Position numbers and translations under genes: made by a program. Positions 17,654 through 27,277 of a stretch of 64,000 nt of DNA are shown here, in pieces. This stretch comes from Deltaproteobacteria bacterium (GTDB lineage Bacteria > Desulfobacterota > Desulfobulbia > Desulfobulbales > JAGXFP01). Where the stretch lies: NCBI GenBank assembly GCA_020056965.1, contig JAGVGT010000024.1, positions 1-64,000 on the forward strand, read 5' to 3'. Position 1 is the first letter of the stretch. Each line of letters opens with the position of its first letter. Under the pieces are notes generated by a model, which was not told where the DNA came from, did not search any database, and worked only from the letters and a program-made list of their open reading frames with translations.

Positions 17654-18358
17654 ATGGCCGAGTCACCATCCCCGTTTAAGCCGTTATCGGAAATCATCGA
17701 TATCGAGAAGAAGGAAGGATTGCTCGAGGCTCTGAACCTGCCGCCCAAGGCGATCCGTTTTGCCAGAACCTATGCCTTGCATCTACAGATCGGCGTGGTG
17801 CTTTTCTTCGTTCTGGTCGGGGCCTGGTCTTATTACGACTATTACTCGCAGAATAAACGGAATGAGGCCACCCAGGCCCTGGCGGCGGCGGTCATGCAAA
17901 AGGACAACGCTGCCCGTCTGCAGAGCCTTGCCAAGGTTTCGAGTGACTATTCCGGCACCGGGGCGGCGCTCTGGAGTCGATTGGAACAGGGCAACCAGGC
18001 CTCCCTTGATAAAAAATATCAGGAGGCCCTGACCTTGTACACCGGGGTCTACGACGAACTTCCCTCCGGCAGCCCGTTGCGGCCCTTGGTTGAATATGCC
18101 CTGGCCCAGACCTATGAGAATGCCGGCCAGCTTGAGCCGGCCCTGGCCAACTACCGGAAATTGGCCGAGCACAAGAGCTTCAAGGCCATTGCGCTACCGG
18201 CCCAGGGACGGATTTATGAGTTGCAGGGTGACAAGGCCAAGGCATTGAAGATGTACCAGGAGGCCGCTGAGGACCAGGAACTCTCGGGTCAGAGTCGCAG
18301 CATTCTCACCGAGAAGATTAACAACCTGCAGCCCGCCGGTTCGGCCAAAACCAGCTGA
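17654..18358 (+). CDS. YfgM-like membrane-anchored TPR protein
   Basis: A 234-aa protein with a cytoplasmic N-terminus, one TM helix at about 48-65 (IGVVLFFVLVGAWSYYDYY) and a periplasmic helical part with TPR-like units (YQEALTLYTGVYDEL, LAQTYENAGQLEPALANYRK, IYELQGDKAKALKMYQ). This is the layout of YfgM/TPR_21 proteins, which assist SecYEG-linked periplasmic folding in E. coli. GAGGTGA supports the ATG at 17654. A 13-bp palindrome, CGTGGTTACCACG (17508-17520), lies in the divergent gap with xseA and might be an operator. Confidence 0.75.
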   Translation: MAESPSPFKPLSEIIDIEKKEGLLEALNLPPKAIRFARTYALHLQIGVVLFFVLVGAWSYYDYYSQNKRNEATQALAAAVMQKDNAARLQSLAKVSSDYSGTGAALWSRLEQGNQASLDKKYQEALTLYTGVYDELPSGSPLRPLVEYALAQTYENAGQLEPALANYRKLAEHKSFKAIALPAQGRIYELQGDKAKALKMYQEAAEDQELSGQSRSILTEKINNLQPAGSAKTS

Positions 18359-18386
18359 CCATTGCCGGATTATTGACTGGCGAAGC

Positions 18387-18420
18387 AACGGCCGGGGTCA
18401 TGGCGATCCCGGCCGTTTCT
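18387..18420 (+). terminator. Intrinsic terminator after the YfgM-like gene
   Basis: AACGGCCGGG (18387-18396) pairs exactly with CCCGGCCGTT (18408-18417) and is followed by a short TTCT. It separates the YfgM-like gene from panC. Confidence 0.7.
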
Positions 18421-18455
18421 CATGATGCAGACGGCATCCATTCATTCTTCTCTCC

Positions 18456-19304
18456 ATGGAAATTATTACCACAACCAAGCAGATGCATGATTGGTCCCGG
18501 AGCCAGGTGGCGGCGGGTAAAACGGTTGGCCTGGTGCCCACCATGGGCTACTTTCATGCCGGGCATCTGAGTTTGATGCGAATGGCCGGGGAGTTGTCCG
18601 ACCGGGTGGTGGTCAGTCTCTTCGTCAACCCCATCCAGTTCGGGCCGGGCGAGGATCTCGCCTGCTATCCCCGGAATCTGGAGCGTGACCAGGAAATGGC
18701 CGAGCGCAGCGGGGTTGCTGTCCTCTTTGTCCCGTCCACCCCGGTGATGTACCCGGAGCCGCCGGAGACGAGAATTACGGTGGCGCGCCTGGGGGCCGGT
18801 CTTTGTGGCGGTTCCCGGCCTGGTCATTTCGACGGGGTCTGCACCGTGGTGGGTAAGCTGTTCAACATCGTCAGTCCTGATCTGGCTGTTTTCGGTCGCA
18901 AGGATTTTCAGCAGTTGGCCGTGATCCGCAAGATGACAGCCGATCTGAACTGGGGGGTCGAAATCGTCGCCCATCCCATTATCCGTGAGAGTGATGGTTT
19001 GGCTATGAGTTCCCGTAACAGCTACCTTTCCGGGCCGGAGAGGTCCTCAGCCACCTGTCTCTACCGCGCCATCGTCAAGGCGCGAGAGCTGGCGGCGGCA
19101 GGGGAGGGCGAAGTTGCCCGTTTGCTGGCGGAAGTTGAAAAAATTATTACAGTTCACGATAATGTCCGTATCGAATATGCGGAAATCGTTGAGGCGACCA
19201 GCTTGGAGCCGCAACTCCGGGTCGGTCCCGATTCGCTTTTGGCCCTGGCTGTCAGGGTAGGAGTCACCAGACTGATCGACAATGCCCTGCTACTTGAGTC
19301 TTGA
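18456..19304 (+). CDS. panC: Pantoate-beta-alanine ligase
   Basis: A 282-aa cytoplasmic enzyme that condenses pantoate and beta-alanine with ATP to make pantothenate. It has the HIGH-like motif (VPTMGYFHAGHLSLM), the FVNPIQFGPGEDL substrate loop, GRKDFQQL and the KMSK-like SSRNSYLS segment. The ATG has only a weak ribosome site. panD follows 31 bp later, so beta-alanine production and use are encoded together. Confidence 0.95.
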   Translation: MEIITTTKQMHDWSRSQVAAGKTVGLVPTMGYFHAGHLSLMRMAGELSDRVVVSLFVNPIQFGPGEDLACYPRNLERDQEMAERSGVAVLFVPSTPVMYPEPPETRITVARLGAGLCGGSRPGHFDGVCTVVGKLFNIVSPDLAVFGRKDFQQLAVIRKMTADLNWGVEIVAHPIIRESDGLAMSSRNSYLSGPERSSATCLYRAIVKARELAAAGEGEVARLLAEVEKIITVHDNVRIEYAEIVEATSLEPQLRVGPDSLLALAVRVGVTRLIDNALLLES

Positions 19305-19335
19305 GGTGGTAGGGCCAATAAATCCGGGTGAAAAA

Positions 19336-19719
19336 ATGCTGCAATACATGCTGAAATCCAAACTGCACCGGGCCACAATCACCGATGCCAATCTTAATTA
19401 CGAAGGGAGTCTGACCATCGATCGCCAGCTGATGGACGAGGTTGGGCTGGCGCCCTTTGAGAAGATCAAAATCTACAATATCAATAACGGCGAGCGGTTC
19501 GATACCTACGTCATTGAGGGACCGGCCGGTTCGGGAACCATCGCCCTGAACGGCGCGGCTGCCCGCCGAGGGCTGGCCGGCGACTTGATCATTATTGTCA
19601 GCTATGCCCTTTACGATCAGGCGGAGCTGGCCACCTATCAGCCGCGCATCGCCGTGCTCGACCGGAACAACCGGATTGTCAAGAGATTCGATTCCCAGCA
19701 TCTGCCGCCGGTCCGCTAA
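19336..19719 (+). CDS. panD: Aspartate 1-decarboxylase proenzyme
   Basis: A 127-aa proenzyme that self-cleaves at G24-S25 (NYEGSLTI) to give the pyruvoyl group used to decarboxylate aspartate to beta-alanine. IYNINNGERFDTYVIEG and GAAARRGLAGDLIIIVSY are family hallmarks. The start ATG 19336 is fixed by the canonical MLQYMLKSKLHRA N-terminus and GGGTGA upstream, not by the longer open frame from 19282. Confidence 0.95.
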   Translation: MLQYMLKSKLHRATITDANLNYEGSLTIDRQLMDEVGLAPFEKIKIYNINNGERFDTYVIEGPAGSGTIALNGAAARRGLAGDLIIIVSYALYDQAELATYQPRIAVLDRNNRIVKRFDSQHLPPVR

Positions 19720-19790
19720 AGGGCGGTTAGTCATTCTTTCGGACGCTGGCCCGATAAAGTTGCTGGTTGCCAAGAGGTACAACGATTTCC

Positions 19791-20441
19791 ATGTTGTTGG
19801 TTGCCGCCACCAGTCTTGAGCTTGACCCCCTCCTGGCCGCTCTGCCGGCGCCGGAGGCCTGTCTAACTTTGCTCTCCGGGGTGGGACCGGTGGAGGCGAC
19901 CTGGAGTCTGACCGCTTTTCTTTCCCGGCAGACCAAGATGCCGCGAGGGGTCATTAATTTCGGGGTGGCCGGGGCTTACCCAGGTTCCGGTGTTGATCTC
20001 CTCGATCTTTGTCTGGCCGAGGGGGAAGTCCTCGGTGATCTTGGCATTATTCACGAAGACCATATCGATCCATTGGCTCCAGCCTTCGCGCCACCGCGGG
20101 AATTTGTCTGCGATCCACCTCTGCTGGCTTTGGCCGCCGAGATTCTGGCGACCGCCGGGTTACCCTGCCGAAAGGGGAGGTTTGTCACCCTCTCCGGGGG
20201 CAGCGGCTCTCGACGCCGGGGCGAGTACCTCCGGGACAGCCATCTCGCCATCTGCGAAAACATGGAAGGAGCAGCCCTGGGCAGGGTCTGTCTGGGCTTC
20301 GGGGTGCCGTTCCTGGAACTTCGCTGTGTCAGTAATCTCGTTCTGGACCGGGCTGAGCAGGTTTGGCGGGCCAAAGAGGCGGCGTTACGCTGTGGTCGGG
20401 CGGCAGCGCTCCTGATTGAGGGCTTGAATCGTGGTGACTAA
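19791..20441 (+). CDS. mqnB: Futalosine hydrolase
   Basis: A 216-aa nucleosidase of the MTAN/futalosine hydrolase group, which removes hypoxanthine from futalosine in the alternative menaquinone pathway. It shows GVGPVEATWSL near the N-terminus, GVAGAYPGSGVDLLDLCLAE, and the CENMEGAALGRVC segment that carries the conserved Glu. ATG 19791 starts the core fold; a longer TTG start is possible. The 3' end overlaps mqnD by 11 bp, giving strong functional context. Confidence 0.9.
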   Translation: MLLVAATSLELDPLLAALPAPEACLTLLSGVGPVEATWSLTAFLSRQTKMPRGVINFGVAGAYPGSGVDLLDLCLAEGEVLGDLGIIHEDHIDPLAPAFAPPREFVCDPPLLALAAEILATAGLPCRKGRFVTLSGGSGSRRRGEYLRDSHLAICENMEGAALGRVCLGFGVPFLELRCVSNLVLDRAEQVWRAKEAALRCGRAAALLIEGLNRGD

Positions 20442-21273
20442 AAACCTGACCCTGGGCTATTCGCCTTGTCCCAATGACACCTTCATCTTTCACGGTTTGG
20501 TCCACGGCCTGGCCGCTGCTGCTGAACTAGGTCTGGCCGAGCCGGTGCTGGCCGACGTGGAAAGCCTCAACGAATGGGCGTTGGCCGGTCGTCTGGATGT
20601 GAGCAAAATCTCTTGCCATGTCTTGGGGTATATCCTGGACGAGTACCAACTGTTGAACGCCGGCGCCGCTCTGGGTCGCGGTTGCGGGCCGCTGCTGGTG
20701 GCCCGTGAACCGCTCTCGCCCGCAGAACTGCCGCCTCGGCGGATCGCCATTCCCGGGCGGTTGACCACGGCGGCGCTGCTCCTTAAACTTTTTGCCCCGC
20801 AATGTGCCAATCTGGTACCCATGCGTTTTGACCTGATCATGCCGGCCATCGTCGAGGGGCGAGTTGATGCTGGGGTGATCATTCACGAAAGTCGTTTTAC
20901 CTACCAGCAGCAGGGCCTGCTCTGTCTGCGCGATCTGGGGGCCTGGTGGGAAGAGGAAAGCGGCGCGCCGATTCCGTTGGGCTGCATCGTCGCCCGTCGG
21001 AGCCTGGGGACGGAGCGGTTGACTCTGCTCGAACTGTTGATTCGGGCCAGTGTCCGGCAGGCCATCGCCGACCCGGTCGCTCCCCGGGCCTATATCCGCA
21101 GCCACGCCAGAGAGTTGGACGACCGGGTGATCGCTGAACATATCGGCCTGTACGTAAACCCCTTCTCCCTTGATTTGGGCGAGGAAGGGCGCAGTGCCAT
21201 CACCACACTCATGGCCAGAGGGCGGGAGGCCGGAGTTTTTCCGGCGAGTGGTCAGGAGGCGGATTACGGTTGA
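20431..21273 (+). CDS. mqnD: 1,4-dihydroxy-6-naphthoate synthase
   Basis: A 280-aa enzyme that opens cyclic dehypoxanthine futalosine to dihydroxynaphthoate in the futalosine menaquinone pathway. LGYSPCPNDTFIFHG at the N-terminus is the MqnD hallmark, with DVSKISCHVLGYI and GVIIHESRFTY further on. The start is GTG 20431, inside the end of mqnB. Its periplasmic-binding-protein-like fold and length are as expected. Confidence 0.92.
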   Translation: MVTKNLTLGYSPCPNDTFIFHGLVHGLAAAAELGLAEPVLADVESLNEWALAGRLDVSKISCHVLGYILDEYQLLNAGAALGRGCGPLLVAREPLSPAELPPRRIAIPGRLTTAALLLKLFAPQCANLVPMRFDLIMPAIVEGRVDAGVIIHESRFTYQQQGLLCLRDLGAWWEEESGAPIPLGCIVARRSLGTERLTLLELLIRASVRQAIADPVAPRAYIRSHARELDDRVIAEHIGLYVNPFSLDLGEEGRSAITTLMARGREAGVFPASGQEADYG

Positions 21274-21624
21274 ACTTCACGTTGCCGGCGGGCTTGATTG
21301 CCAGCGATCTTCCTTGATGTTGTCTGTTTCCCGGTGGTCTCCGCCAGCTTTTTAGGGTCCTTTGGTTTTTCAAGTTGCGGTTTTTCAGGCAAATCATTAA
21401 ATTTGCATGCTCTCAAAGGTATTAACCCGGCTGGTTTATTCGGCCGGTTGTGATGTTTTGCTCATGGGCGCTGCAAAATAGTTATGCAATTCCGGCCATT
21501 ACCATACGGCTCCTTATGCCTGCTTGGCTATCCGGAATGATCAGGCTGGTATCTTGTAACGGCTTAACTAGGCTTCAATAATGGTTTTTGAGTTTTCGTC
21601 AATCAACTGCGACAGGAATCATCT
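21274..21624 (+). other. Leader region upstream of ilvB
   Basis: About 350 bp without a gene. One imperfect inverted repeat (AACCCGGC ... GGCCGGTT, about 21424-21449) could act as an attenuator or terminator. I see no run of Leu/Val/Ile codons in a short leader ORF that would prove amino-acid attenuation, and no T-box. Confidence 0.35.
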
Positions 21625-23325
21625 ATGAAAATCACCGGCACCCAGGCAATCATGAAGTGCCTGAAAGAACAGAATGTTAATGTGATCTTCGGCTTCCCCG
21701 GCGGGGCGGTTATCGATCTTTATGACGAGATCATGCGGACCGAATGGTTGACCCATGTTCTGGTCCGGCACGAGCAGGCGGCGGTTCATGCCGCCGACGC
21801 CTACGCCCGGGTCAGGGGTGAGGTTGGGGTGGCCCTGGTGACCTCCGGTCCCGGCGCCACCAACACCGTGACCGGCATCGCCTCGGCCTATTTGGATTCC
21901 ATCCCCATGGTGGTTTTCACCGGCCAGGTTCCTACCGCCTTAATCGGCAACGACGCCTTTCAGGAGGTGGATATCGTCGGCATCACCCGGCCTTGCACCA
22001 AACACAACTATCTGGTCAAGGATCCCAAGGATCTGGTGCCGACCATCCGCGAAGCCTTCCATATCGCCCGGACTGGTCGGCCCGGGCCGGTGCTGATCGA
22101 TCTGCCCAAGGATGTGATGGCCGCCATGATTACCTTCCCGGAGGAAAAACCGATCCGGATGCGGACCTACCGGCCCACCTATGAGCCCCATCCCGGGCAG
22201 ATCGAGAAGGCCTGCCAGGCTATGCTCCACGCCAAGCGGCCGGTCCTTTACATCGGTGGCGGGGTCATCGCCTCCAACGCCAGCGATGAGGTGACCGAAC
22301 TGGGCCGCAAGTTGTCGATTCCGGTCACCATGACTCTCATGGGGCTGGGCGGCTTTCCCGGCACCGATCCCCTTTCCTTGGGCATGCTGGGCATGCATGG
22401 CACCTATTATGCCAACATGGCCGTGGCGGAATGCGACCTGTTGATCGCCGTCGGCGCCCGCTTCGATGACCGGGTCACCGGCCGGATCGATGCCTTCGCA
22501 CCCGAGGCCGAAATTATTCACATCGATATCGATCCCGCTTCGATCAGCAAGAACGTCGAGGTCGATATCCCCATCGTGGCCGACTGTCGCCAGGCCGTGG
22601 CTGCGATGAATTCCTGGTTCAACCGCGCCAAGGATTTCGATCGGGACAAAGTCGCCCAACGCCATGAACCCTGGTTAGAGAAGATCCGGGGTTGGAAAGA
22701 TAAACATCCCCTGGGCTACCTGGAGGAGACCGATGTCATCAAACCGCAGTTCGTGGTTGAGAAGCTGCACGAACTGACCCACGGCGATGCCATCATTACC
22801 ACCGAGGTCGGTCAGAATCAGATGTGGGCCGCCCAGTTTTACCAGTTCAACAAACCCCGCCACTTCATGACCTCCGGCGGCCTGGGTGTCATGGGCTATG
22901 GCTTTCCGGCTGCCATTGGCGCCCAGATGGCGGCGCCGGACAAAGTGGTTATCGATATCGCCGGTGACGGTTCCATCCAGATGAACATTCAGGAAATGGC
23001 CACTGCCCGCCAGTATCATTGTCCGGTCAAGATTGCCATCCTTAACAACAACTATCTGGGCATGGTTCGCCAGTGGCAGGAATTGTTCTACGACAAGCGT
23101 TATTCCAATACCACCCTGGACGTTGCGCCGGATTTTGTCGCCCTGGCCAGGGCTTATGGCGCCGTGGGCCTGCGAGCTACCAAGCCCAGCGAGGTTGAGC
23201 CGGTGATCAAGGAAGCCTTGGCCACTGACAATCTGGTGATCATGGATTTTGTGATTTCCCGGGAGGAGGGCGTTTATCCCATGGTTCCGGCCGGCAAGGC
23301 GACCACCGAGATGCTCCTGGTTTAA
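21625..23325 (+). CDS. ilvB: Acetolactate synthase, large (catalytic) subunit
   Basis: A 566-aa ThDP- and FAD-dependent enzyme for the first common step of Val, Leu and Ile synthesis. Present are the active-site Glu in RHEQAAVHAADAYAR, TSGPGATNTVTGIA, the QEVDIVGITRPCTKHN loop and the ThDP motif GDGSIQMN ... NNNYLGMVRQWQ. AGGA precedes the ATG. It pairs with ilvN 87 bp downstream. Confidence 0.97.
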   Translation: MKITGTQAIMKCLKEQNVNVIFGFPGGAVIDLYDEIMRTEWLTHVLVRHEQAAVHAADAYARVRGEVGVALVTSGPGATNTVTGIASAYLDSIPMVVFTGQVPTALIGNDAFQEVDIVGITRPCTKHNYLVKDPKDLVPTIREAFHIARTGRPGPVLIDLPKDVMAAMITFPEEKPIRMRTYRPTYEPHPGQIEKACQAMLHAKRPVLYIGGGVIASNASDEVTELGRKLSIPVTMTLMGLGGFPGTDPLSLGMLGMHGTYYANMAVAECDLLIAVGARFDDRVTGRIDAFAPEAEIIHIDIDPASISKNVEVDIPIVADCRQAVAAMNSWFNRAKDFDRDKVAQRHEPWLEKIRGWKDKHPLGYLEETDVIKPQFVVEKLHELTHGDAIITTEVGQNQMWAAQFYQFNKPRHFMTSGGLGVMGYGFPAAIGAQMAAPDKVVIDIAGDGSIQMNIQEMATARQYHCPVKIAILNNNYLGMVRQWQELFYDKRYSNTTLDVAPDFVALARAYGAVGLRATKPSEVEPVIKEALATDNLVIMDFVISREEGVYPMVPAGKATTEMLLV

Positions 23326-23412
23326 GATTGGGACTGGGACGAGGTTCGATGGTTTGCACCCCGATGGGGCAGGCGGAGAGCGGTAAAAAGAAAGAATACT
23401 CAAGGTAGATCA

Positions 23413-23898
23413 ATGAAACATACCATTTCAGTGCTATTGCAGAACAAACCGGGGGTGCTTTCCCGGGTTACCGGACTTTTTAGTGGCCGGGGCTTTAATA
23501 TCGAAAGCCTGGCGGTAAATCAAACTCTGGATCCGGAGGTGTCCTGTCTGACCTTGGTCACCACCGGTCCGGACAGCATCATCGAGCAGATCACCAAGCA
23601 GTTGCACAAGCTGATCGATGTTATCAAGGTCACCGATATGCGTGAAGTGGAGTGTGTCGAGCGGGAGATGGCCTTGATCAGGGTCAAGGCCGAGGCAGCC
23701 ACCCGGGCCGAGGTGTTGCGGATTGTCGATATCTTCCGCGGCAAGGTGGTGGACGTCAGCCCCAAGAGCTACGCCATTGAACTGACCGGCGACGATAAGA
23801 AGATCCAGGCGCTGATCGATATCCTTAAACCCATCGGAATTCAGGAGATTGTCAGGACCGGGACCATCGCCATGGCCCGAGCCAAGAAGACTCCCTGA
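23413..23898 (+). CDS. ilvN: Acetolactate synthase, small (regulatory) subunit
   Basis: A 161-aa subunit with an N-terminal ACT domain (HTISVLLQNKPGVLSRVTGLF, SRGFNIESL-like) and a C-terminal ALS_ss domain (ALIRVKAEAATRAEVL). It activates the large subunit and confers feedback inhibition by valine. In many relatives ilvC follows here, but in this window the next gene is psd. Confidence 0.96.
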   Translation: MKHTISVLLQNKPGVLSRVTGLFSGRGFNIESLAVNQTLDPEVSCLTLVTTGPDSIIEQITKQLHKLIDVIKVTDMREVECVEREMALIRVKAEAATRAEVLRIVDIFRGKVVDVSPKSYAIELTGDDKKIQALIDILKPIGIQEIVRTGTIAMARAKKTP

Positions 23899-24027
23899 TT
23901 GTAGCTGCGCATTTCACAGCTTCCCACCAAATAGACTGGTTGCCGGTCCGGTGTTTCAAGGGGTCGGCAATCAGTTTGTTTTTTTGCTCGTCTCCTGTTT
24001 CTCTCAGTTGAATTTAGGTCATAACCC

Positions 24028-24672
24028 ATGCAAGAACCCAGAATACCGATTGCTAAGGAAGGTTACCCGTTTATCGCCTTTGCTGCCCTGTTTACTCTGG
24101 TTCTGGCGATCCTTGGCTATGTACCAGTCAGTTTCTTGGCCCTGCTGGTCACCGCCTTCGTGATGAACTTTTTCCGGGATCCGGAACGGATCGCCGATGA
24201 GGATCCGGCCTCGCTGATTTCCCCGGCGGACGGCAAGGTGATCATCATCGACCAGGTATTCGATGATCGTTTCCTGAAAGCCGAGGCGCTTAAGGTCAGC
24301 ATCTTCATGAACATCTTCAATGTCCATGTCAACCGGATACCTTTCCCGGGCCGCGTGGATGAGGTGATCTATAAGGCGGGCGCCTTCCATTCGGCCGACA
24401 CCCAGCGCAGCTCTCTTGAGAACGAGTCATGCGGGCTGGTGATGACTGCGGCTGGGGGCCGTCGTTTGGCCGTTGTGCAGATTGCCGGGCTGATTGCCCG
24501 GCGCATTGTCTGCTGGGCCGGGCCGGGCGATATCCTTGCCAAGGGCGAGCGGTTTGGCCTGATCCGTTTTGGCTCGCGGGTTGATCTTTATCTGCCGCTG
24601 GATACCAAGCTGGCAATTGCCAAGGGTCAGAAAGTGCGGGCGGGCGAGACGGTGCTTGGTTATCTGCCCTGA
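24028..24672 (+). CDS. psd: Phosphatidylserine decarboxylase, short archaeal-type proenzyme
   Basis: A 214-aa membrane-associated proenzyme that makes phosphatidylethanolamine from phosphatidylserine. Two hydrophobic segments lie near the N-terminus (about 13-50), followed by FFRDPER, SPADGKV, FMNIFNVHVNRIP and the self-cleavage site G182-S183 (RFGSRVDLYLP), which yields the pyruvoyl cofactor. The short length is that of the PSD-A group. pssA follows, so both phosphatidylethanolamine steps are adjacent. Confidence 0.93.
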   Translation: MQEPRIPIAKEGYPFIAFAALFTLVLAILGYVPVSFLALLVTAFVMNFFRDPERIADEDPASLISPADGKVIIIDQVFDDRFLKAEALKVSIFMNIFNVHVNRIPFPGRVDEVIYKAGAFHSADTQRSSLENESCGLVMTAAGGRRLAVVQIAGLIARRIVCWAGPGDILAKGERFGLIRFGSRVDLYLPLDTKLAIAKGQKVRAGETVLGYLP

Positions 24673-24771
24673 ACCATCCTGGTTATTTTCCTGTATTTAT
24701 CGCTTGAATTTATTTAGTATGAGCGGGCTTCACTCAAGAGAGTTTTCTCGGATAAGCAAGGGGGAAAAGCC

Positions 24772-25551
24772 ATGACAGACCACGACATTTCCAGCATCCG
24801 CCCGGAAGGGGCCCGTGGCAGCATCTGCCTGTTGCCCAGTCTGCTCACAACCATCAGTCTATTCAGCGGGTTTTATGCGATAATTTCGGCGATCAACGGC
24901 CAATACTTCAATGCCGCTGTGGCCCTGATTATTTCGGGGGTTTTTGATGGCCTCGACGGGCGGGTGGCCCGTATGACCGGAACCACCAGCAACTTCGGCA
25001 AGGAGTACGATTCCCTATGCGACCTGGTCGCCTTCGGCGTTGCCCCGGCGGTGATCGCCTACCTTTGGGCTCTTGAGGCCTTCGGTCGTTACGGCTGGCT
25101 GGCCGCCTTTCTCTATGTGGCCACCACGGCCTTGCGTCTGGCCCGGTTTAACACCCAGGACAGCAGTTCCTCTAAGAATTTTACCGGGCTTCCCTGTCCG
25201 GCGGCGGCGGGAACCATCGCTACCACCATCATGTTCTGCGACTTTTTCAAGGTTAGCGCCCACACTATAGGGCTGATGGTCTTGGCTATGGTCTACGTTC
25301 TTTCCTACCTGATGGTTAGTTCCATCAAATATCTTAGTTTCAAACATCCAGAGGCCACCCGGGCGCGAAAATTCCAGATGATGGTGGCCATGGTTCTGCT
25401 GATTATGGTCATCGCTGCCGAGCCGCAGGTGACCTTGTTTATTATGGCCGCCCTCTACGTGCTTTCCGGTCCGTTCTTGGGCCTCTATCGACTGCTGGTC
25501 CCAGGCAGCCAACCTTTGGAAGAGCATGACAACCCCGTCTGTCGGCATTGA
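24772..25551 (+). CDS. pssA: CDP-diacylglycerol-serine O-phosphatidyltransferase
   Basis: A 259-aa polytopic membrane enzyme of the CDP-alcohol phosphatidyltransferase family. The catalytic motif D-G-x2-A-R-x8-G-x3-D-x3-D is visible as FDGLDGRVARMTG then FGKEYDSLCDLVAFG. Several TM helices surround it. GGGGG precedes the ATG. It supplies phosphatidylserine for the psd product encoded just upstream. Confidence 0.95.
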   Translation: MTDHDISSIRPEGARGSICLLPSLLTTISLFSGFYAIISAINGQYFNAAVALIISGVFDGLDGRVARMTGTTSNFGKEYDSLCDLVAFGVAPAVIAYLWALEAFGRYGWLAAFLYVATTALRLARFNTQDSSSSKNFTGLPCPAAAGTIATTIMFCDFFKVSAHTIGLMVLAMVYVLSYLMVSSIKYLSFKHPEATRARKFQMMVAMVLLIMVIAAEPQVTLFIMAALYVLSGPFLGLYRLLVPGSQPLEEHDNPVCRH

Positions 25552-25622
25552 TTTCACTTTGCCGGTAGGTTGAATATTATCCGGCTGCCACTTGATGGCT
25601 GTGCCGGTTGGAGAACCTGACC

Positions 25623-27167
25623 ATGTCTGAGAAGGACAGAATCATCATCTTTGACACCACCCTTCGGGACGGCGAACAGTCGCCGGGGGCGAGCATGAAT
25701 ATCCAGGAAAAATATCGGCTGGCCCAGAACCTGGTAAAGCTGCAGGTCGATGTCATCGAGGCCGGCTTTCCGGTGGCTTCACCGGGGGATTTCGAGTGCG
25801 TCAAAAACATCGCCGACAATATCCGCGGGGTGCAAGTGGCCGGCCTGGCCCGCTGCCACCGCAAGGACATTGATGCCGCCTGGGAGGCCCTCAAGAAGGG
25901 GGCGAACCCCAGAATTCATCTCTTCCTGGCCACCTCCGACATCCATCTCAAATACAAGCTCAAGATGGACCGAGAGCAGATGCTGGCCCTGGCTGTCGAG
26001 TCAGTCAAGTACGCCGCAGCTTTTACCTCCAATGTTGAGTTTTCCGCCGAGGATGCTTCGCGCAGCGATCTCGATTTCGTCTGCCAGGTCTTCGAAGCGG
26101 TGATCCGGGCCGGGGCCACCACCCTGAATTTCCCCGACACCACCGGTTATGCCCTGCCGGACGAGTTCGGCCGTAAGATAAGCTACCTGTCCGACCATAT
26201 CCCCAGCATCGACCGGGCCGTCCTCAGCGTCCACTGCCATAACGACCTGGGGCTGGCGGTGGCCAACTCGCTGGCTGCCATCAACAACGGGGCCCGGCAG
26301 GTGGAGTGTACCATCAATGGCCTGGGCGAGCGGGCCGGCAATACCGCCTTGGAGGAGGTGGTCATGGCCATTCGGACCCGGCCGGACCAGATGGCGGTGA
26401 GCACCGGGGTCGTTACCGAGCACATTTACCCCACCAGCCGTCTGGTCAGCACCATCACCGGCATGCCGGTACAGCCCAACAAGGCCATTGTCGGGGCCAA
26501 CGCCTTTGCCCATGAATCCGGGATCCACCAGGACGGGATGCTCAAGGAGCGGACCACCTACGAGATCATGAACCCCGCCGACATCGGTCTTTCCAAGGGC
26601 AACCTGGTGCTTGGCAAGCATTCCGGGCGGCACGCCTTGAAGGATCGCATCGAAACCATGGGCTACTCGCTGACCGATGAGCAGTTGAACCGGGTTTTCA
26701 GCCGTTTCAAGGAGGTGGCTGACGTCAAGAAGGAGATGTTTGACGAGGATCTCGAGGCGATTTTGATGGATGAGGTGTTGCGGATTGCCGAGAAATTCCA
26801 GCTCCAGACCCTGGGGGTGATGAGCGGCAGTCGGGTGATGCCCACCGCCGGGGTCCGTTTGAAGATCGACGACCGTGAGGTGGAGCAGGCTGCCATCGGC
26901 ATCGGTCCAATTGATGCCACCTTCCGGGCCATCGCCGAGTTGACCGGCACCACCAGCAAACTGCTTTATTTTTCAGTTAGTTCCATCACCGGCGGCACCG
27001 ATGCCCAGGGCGAGGTGATGGTGCGGATCGAGGAGGATGGTCTGGTGGTAATCGGCCAGGGTGCTGACCCGGATATTATCACCGCCGCAGCAAAGGCTTA
27101 TCTAAATGCGCTGAACCGGATGATCTACCTGAAAAAAGAGACCAGCCGTAGTCAAAAAAGCAACTGA
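25623..27167 (+). CDS. leuA: 2-isopropylmalate synthase
   Basis: A 514-aa enzyme for the first committed step of leucine synthesis (acetyl-CoA plus 2-oxoisovalerate). The catalytic barrel has FDTTLRDGEQSPGASMN at the start and the metal-binding HCHNDLGLAVAN; the linker and the C-terminal LeuA allosteric domain (from about 390) are complete. ATG 25623 with GGAG nine bases upstream is preferred over the in-frame TTG at 25608. Confidence 0.96.
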   Translation: MSEKDRIIIFDTTLRDGEQSPGASMNIQEKYRLAQNLVKLQVDVIEAGFPVASPGDFECVKNIADNIRGVQVAGLARCHRKDIDAAWEALKKGANPRIHLFLATSDIHLKYKLKMDREQMLALAVESVKYAAAFTSNVEFSAEDASRSDLDFVCQVFEAVIRAGATTLNFPDTTGYALPDEFGRKISYLSDHIPSIDRAVLSVHCHNDLGLAVANSLAAINNGARQVECTINGLGERAGNTALEEVVMAIRTRPDQMAVSTGVVTEHIYPTSRLVSTITGMPVQPNKAIVGANAFAHESGIHQDGMLKERTTYEIMNPADIGLSKGNLVLGKHSGRHALKDRIETMGYSLTDEQLNRVFSRFKEVADVKKEMFDEDLEAILMDEVLRIAEKFQLQTLGVMSGSRVMPTAGVRLKIDDREVEQAAIGIGPIDATFRAIAELTGTTSKLLYFSVSSITGGTDAQGEVMVRIEEDGLVVIGQGADPDIITAAAKAYLNALNRMIYLKKETSRSQKSN

Positions 27168-27277
27168 TCGGCTAGCCTTGCCTAAGTAAACCAGGGCTGG
27201 TGAATTCCACGCCGCCCTTACCTGAATCGACCAACCGTTATGTTATTAACCACATATTCATCAGGAAGGATTTTGCA

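Noticed and set aside
21274-21624. Amino-acid attenuator before ilvB
   Set aside because: No leader peptide with runs of Leu, Val or Ile codons and no clear terminator/antiterminator pair.
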